Below are positions 60,579 through 64,000 of a stretch of 64,000 bases of DNA, one piece after another; within the stretch, counting starts at the first letter, position 1; every line of letters begins with the position of its first letter. The notes under the pieces were generated by a model. The model saw only the letters and a list, made by a program, of their open reading frames with translations. It was not told the DNA's origin and did not search any database. This DNA is from Impatiens glandulifera (taxonomy: Eukaryota > Streptophyta > Magnoliopsida > Ericales > Balsaminaceae), in contig NC_061862.1 of NCBI RefSeq assembly GCF_907164915.1, positions 79,697,718 to 79,761,717 of the forward strand, given 5' to 3'. The translations under genes and the position numbers were made by a program.

Positions 60579-60836
60579 TAGGGCCGACTCTGATATAAGC
60601 CTGGTAAGCTCTCGGACTAGGGCAACTCATTTACTAAACATATTGTAATTTTATACATTAGACGTTGTAGTCTAATGGTTAAAGTTATAAACTTAAAATT
60701 TTTTTTGGTTATTGGTTCAAATTTCAACAAGAATATTTTTTTTTATCAATTTTTTAAACTAGACCTAAGATAACAAAAGAAAAATCCATAATTTTTTTAC
60801 GTGGATTGGGAAACCCAAATATCGGGACCAACTCTA
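60579..60836. mobile_element. Possible hAT-type MITE (258 bp) with tRNA-like internal boxes
   Basis: The ends are TAGGGCCGACTCTGATAT and, inverted, TAGAGTTGGTCCCGATAT. The flanking 8 bases (GGTGCAAC and GTTTGAAC) agree at only five positions, so the insertion is old or the ends are slightly misplaced. Inside, TAGTCTAATGGTTAAAG near 60670 and GGTTCAAATTTC near 60714 resemble the A and B boxes of a pol III promoter, which would instead suggest a SINE. Confidence 0.4.
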
Positions 60837-60985
60837 GTTTGAACTAAAAGTGTTTGAACTTTAATAAAATAGAAGAGATGTTATGTTGCACGAAAGGTGC
60901 CGAATTGACTACCATAAGGATGCCACGGATAAATGCTTTCTAACCGACATAACTGTAGTATATCACTTATCATAGGTAGGTCTAG

Positions 60986-61248
60986 TCAGGGACGGACCCA
61001 GGAATTATGATTAGGGTGGGTTTGAAAAAAATTTGGGGTGATTTTAAAAAAATAACGAGAAAATTATGAATAAAACGTGTATATAAAGATAAGTTTTACA
61101 ATTTTTTTAATAATTAGATAAACAAAAGTGAGTTGTATTGAAATTTTTAAGAAATTAGTGGTTGTTGTCAATTTTGAACCGTAAAAAAACATATTTGATT
61201 TTTTAGGTGGACTTCAACCCATCCGAGCTTCTACGTAGATCCGTCCCT
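60986..61248. mobile_element. hAT-type MITE (263 bp) with perfect 8-bp target duplication
   Basis: AGGTCTAG flanks both sides (60978-60985 and 61249-61256). The ends are TCAGGGACGGACCCAGG and, inverted, AGGGACGGATCTACG. The interior is AT-rich and non-coding. Confidence 0.75.
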
Positions 61249-61256
61249 AGGTCTAG

Positions 61257-62560
61257 CTAATCTAGCTTACCTGCATCAGTTTCAGATTAATTAGAAAGTG
61301 ATTTTTATAATACATTATGCTAGACGATTTAAGAAGGAACATGAGATTAAGTTTAGGAAGAAAAAGAGAGTTTAGAGAGAAATGAGCTTAAAAGAAATCT
61401 ATCATTAGAGTTTCAAGCTTAAGCTTCAATTTCTTTAAGAAAATGTTAGGAAATTACTTTTATCTTCTGTCTAGGTATTGGAAAAGATTCCTACGAAAAT
61501 CTATGAACTATTTTAAATCAATTATAAGTGACAATTCTCGTTGTAATCAACCTTCTTAATAAAAATTTCATTTATAGCTATTTGTGTTCTTAAATTCGTG
61601 TATTTTGATTGTTTTTCGATTTGATTGAATAATCTTGATCCTCATGTTATTTGTGAATTTTATGTCGGATTAAAATCGTGTAATTTAATCGATAACGGAA
61701 ATGCCTAGATGTGTTTTTAAAACATTTTTGAGTAATTTTAATGAACTGTGTTGAAGATTGAAGGTGATAATAAAATTTTTCCAAAAAATGGACATAGCTT
61801 CAAGTTTTCATGGATAAGTGATGTAGAATAAGTTTAGGTGAGGATTGGCTTGTGCTATTCATTTCCTGCAGGTTATGTGAAATTTTTGGTGAAGGAAATA
61901 AGGAATGGATCAATTTGGACTTGAAATTATCAATTGGCATTTTTCTATTCATCTTCTTCAAAAAAACGACGAGAGTGGAATGATGAAGAAGCTAATTAAA
62001 CATAAGGCTCTATTTAAAATATATAACTTAGTATATTTTTCTTGAATTAAGTGGATAGAAACATTATGACTTAGGGTTATTTGATTTTTTTTTTATCATT
62101 CTACCATACCTTTTGTGTCAATAACTCTTTCTACAAACATCTAAAAATTATAAGGAAAGAATTATGGATGATCCTTGAATTATTCTTGACATTTTGGTAT
62201 GATGTCCATATTTTTTGGATGCATATATAATAGGTTTTGGCTAGTTTTCACTTGTGTCATCTATCCATACTTTGCCTAAGTTTGAGACATAAACTTTTCA
62301 CGTAATTGATCACAATCTAGCTGTCTTTTTTTTGGGGGTCTAATTAACTGATCTAGATGCATGAATAGGATAAGAAGAAGGGCATGATCCCCTAAATCCT
62401 AGGTTAGAACACAGGTAGAACTTATAGACACATGTGGTTAAATTTGGATATACAACTTATAAATTGTGAAAATGTCATGTTTGCTTAAAAGAAAAACCAA
62501 ATTGTTTCCTGGTAGAGACCACTTGTTTGAACGGGCGTGTGGACTAAAACTCCGAGACTC
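61257..62560. other. Intergenic DNA with no recognised gene
   Basis: AT-rich and without recognisable coding motifs. The right part may belong to the gypsy-related sequence that follows. Confidence 0.45.
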
Positions 62561-62655
62561 TTTCCCATGAATAACAAGTCACCGACCGCTAAAAGAATTT
62601 ATGAATAAACATTTTTCTTTCTTAGTTTATCTTGAAAAAACTATGTGGCGACTCT
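62560..62655 (+). repeat. Gypsy LTR end with primer-site-like sequence
   Basis: TGGCGACTCT (62646-62655) resembles the primer site at 19416-19426. The preceding bases (TTTCCCATGAATAAC, CACC, TAAAAGAA) loosely match those before that primer site on the minus strand. This suggests the end of another LTR of the same family in plus orientation. Confidence 0.35.
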
Positions 62656-63159
62656 AAAATAGTTCCAAAGTATGTGTGTTCTACTAACTTTTATATTCGA
62701 TTCCTCATCTCATTTTAGGTGAGACACCTCATGAGTTACCTGTTTTCTCACCTCACGAGATTTGATAGAAAGATAAGTTAAGAGACTTAGCAAAGTAATT
62801 GACTACAACTATTTTCAAAACAAAACTCGATCCAAGCTTACACTTTTGCTTCCTCATCCCATGTTTTCCGAGATTCAAGAGGAGGTAAGGCATAAAGCTA
62901 TTGACTTTCGAGTTAAGAAAATTCTTTGTAGAGAAGAGGTCGATTTTTAAGATGTACAGAAATTGACAACTTTATTGGGATTTGTGATGCTTAACTTGAA
63001 ACAAACTGTTTGGCCAAATTTTAAGACACGACATTTAAAAAAAACGAAATAATTAGAGGATACATAACACAAACTTGCTTGTTGATGTGCATGGTCTTTA
63101 TTTATGAGTACGTAGTTTTTTATTGCAAGTAGTATATAATATGGGTTGTGCAATGCCAC

Positions 63160-64000
63160 CTATACACCGATAGATCTGACCTTAGGGCCAAGAATCCCAT
63201 ACCATAGGACAGAGAATCTCAAACATATGATCGAGAAGTCTGAGCTCGGGACCGAGACTCTTGGACCTGATGACCTAGAGGTCTAACCTTGAGAGAATCT
63301 CAAACCCTAGGACCGAGAATCTCAAATCTAAGACCGAGAGGTCAGAGCCCGAGACCAAGGCTCCCGAACCTCTGTACCGAGAGGTCTAAACTTGAGACTG
63401 AGAATCTCAAACTCGGGGCCAAGAGAACCCATGACCGAGGGACCTAGCCTATGACCGAGAGGTTCATACACCTCGACCGAGGGACTTATCTCCAAGCTAG
63501 CCTAGGACTGATAGGTTTGTACACCTAGACTAGTAAGAACACCCAATGATCGAGAGTCCTTAACACCTAGACCAAGGGACTTCTGTACTTAAACCAAAGA
63601 TCCCGAGCCTTAACCGAGATTTCCTCGACCCGAACCAAGGGTCTTTGGACCTCGACCGATAAAAACGAACCCCAGGCTTAGGACTCCGGTCTAAAGGTCT
63701 GTTTGGTTTCATTTTTCAAAACTCAAAATTATTTTTGTAATCTTGGAACTCAAAATCATTTCCTAAAAATTCTGAAAAATTAAAAAATATGTTAAATAAT
63801 TTTGGGATATTTCCACAAAATATTTTGACAAATACTCGTTTTGTGTTTATTTCTAAACCCTAATGCCTTAAAAGTGACTGATATTCTTCAGATATTTTCT
63901 CTCTAGTGATCATCAGCAACATGAACCATCATTTTAAATATTGTTGTTTCAATATTTTATATAACACTAAAACTTAGAAGCATGACTAGGAACGGAAAAA
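63160..64000 (+). repeat. Gypsy LTR relative with GACCGAG array, cut by window end
   Basis: From 63180 to 63680 the motif GACCGAGA(A/G)TCTCAAAC and close variants repeats about 20 times. From 63690 onward the sequence is similar to the reverse complement of 19620-19920 in the minus-strand gypsy LTR (TTTGGTTTC, ATTATTTTTGTAATCTTGG, ATTTTGGGATATTTCCAC). So it is the same family, with its own version of the array. Confidence 0.7.

Noticed and set aside
1..64000. CRISPR arrays, bacterial operons, rRNA genes and intact tRNA genes
   Set aside because: The direct repeats seen are transposon arrays or coding repeats, not regularly spaced CRISPR units. No cloverleaf or rRNA motif was recognised; the only tRNA-like boxes are the degenerate ones near 60670-60725.

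Overview
The window looks like nuclear DNA of a dicot plant. Its genes have many introns with GT-AG borders, the intergenic DNA is very AT-rich, and it carries a CP24 light-harvesting gene and many degenerate plant transposons. An accessory ORF family beside the copia element resembles proteins I associate with Lamiales genome annotations, so an asterid is my guess; that is inference, not shown by the sequence. All coordinates come from reading by eye.

Left third (1 to about 22,700) is a retrotransposon graveyard. A decayed Sirevirus-like Ty1/copia element (LTR 1-1626, primer site 1629-1640, broken gag, integrase and RT/RNase H to about 5,100) is followed by three tandem, diverged copies of an accessory ORF cassette (5,948-10,576), each with its own TATA-like box. 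From about 10,600 to at least 22,140 a Tat-lineage Ty3/gypsy element lies on the minus strand: LTR, primer site, DUF7745-like/gag region, protease, RT, RNase H. Its pol is split by a 1.7-kb solo LTR (12,489-14,193) and its LTR by a copia fragment (20,131-21,550).

Middle (22,985-46,000): a dead wall-associated-kinase (WAK) gene split by a 1.5-kb hAT element with an 8-bp target duplication; a 13-exon sulfate transporter of the SULTR1/2 type (28,967-31,907, +); a GPI-anchored lipid-transfer protein (34,486-35,295, -); a plastid-type PP2C related to Arabidopsis PP2C62 with an expanded repeat region (36,426-41,274, -); and LHCB6/CP24 (44,568-45,425, +). All four appear intact. They do not form a pathway: they are sulfate uptake, surface lipid/wall function, plastid-type dephosphorylation and photosystem II antenna.

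Right (46,044-55,127, -) is a complete 17-coding-exon UPF2 gene (nonsense-mediated decay), convergent with LHCB6. Beyond it lies gene-poor DNA with a 2.25-kb foldback Mutator-like element (57,153-59,399, 9-bp target duplication, arms of about 0.85 and 0.99 kb), two short hAT-type MITE candidates, and at the window edge a relative of the gypsy LTR in the opposite orientation.

The most unusual signals are the triplicated accessory ORF cassette, the CG-containing short palindrome arrays inside three different LTR types, the foldback element with minisatellites and a promoter-like block in its arms, and the in-frame repeat expansion in the PP2C gene.
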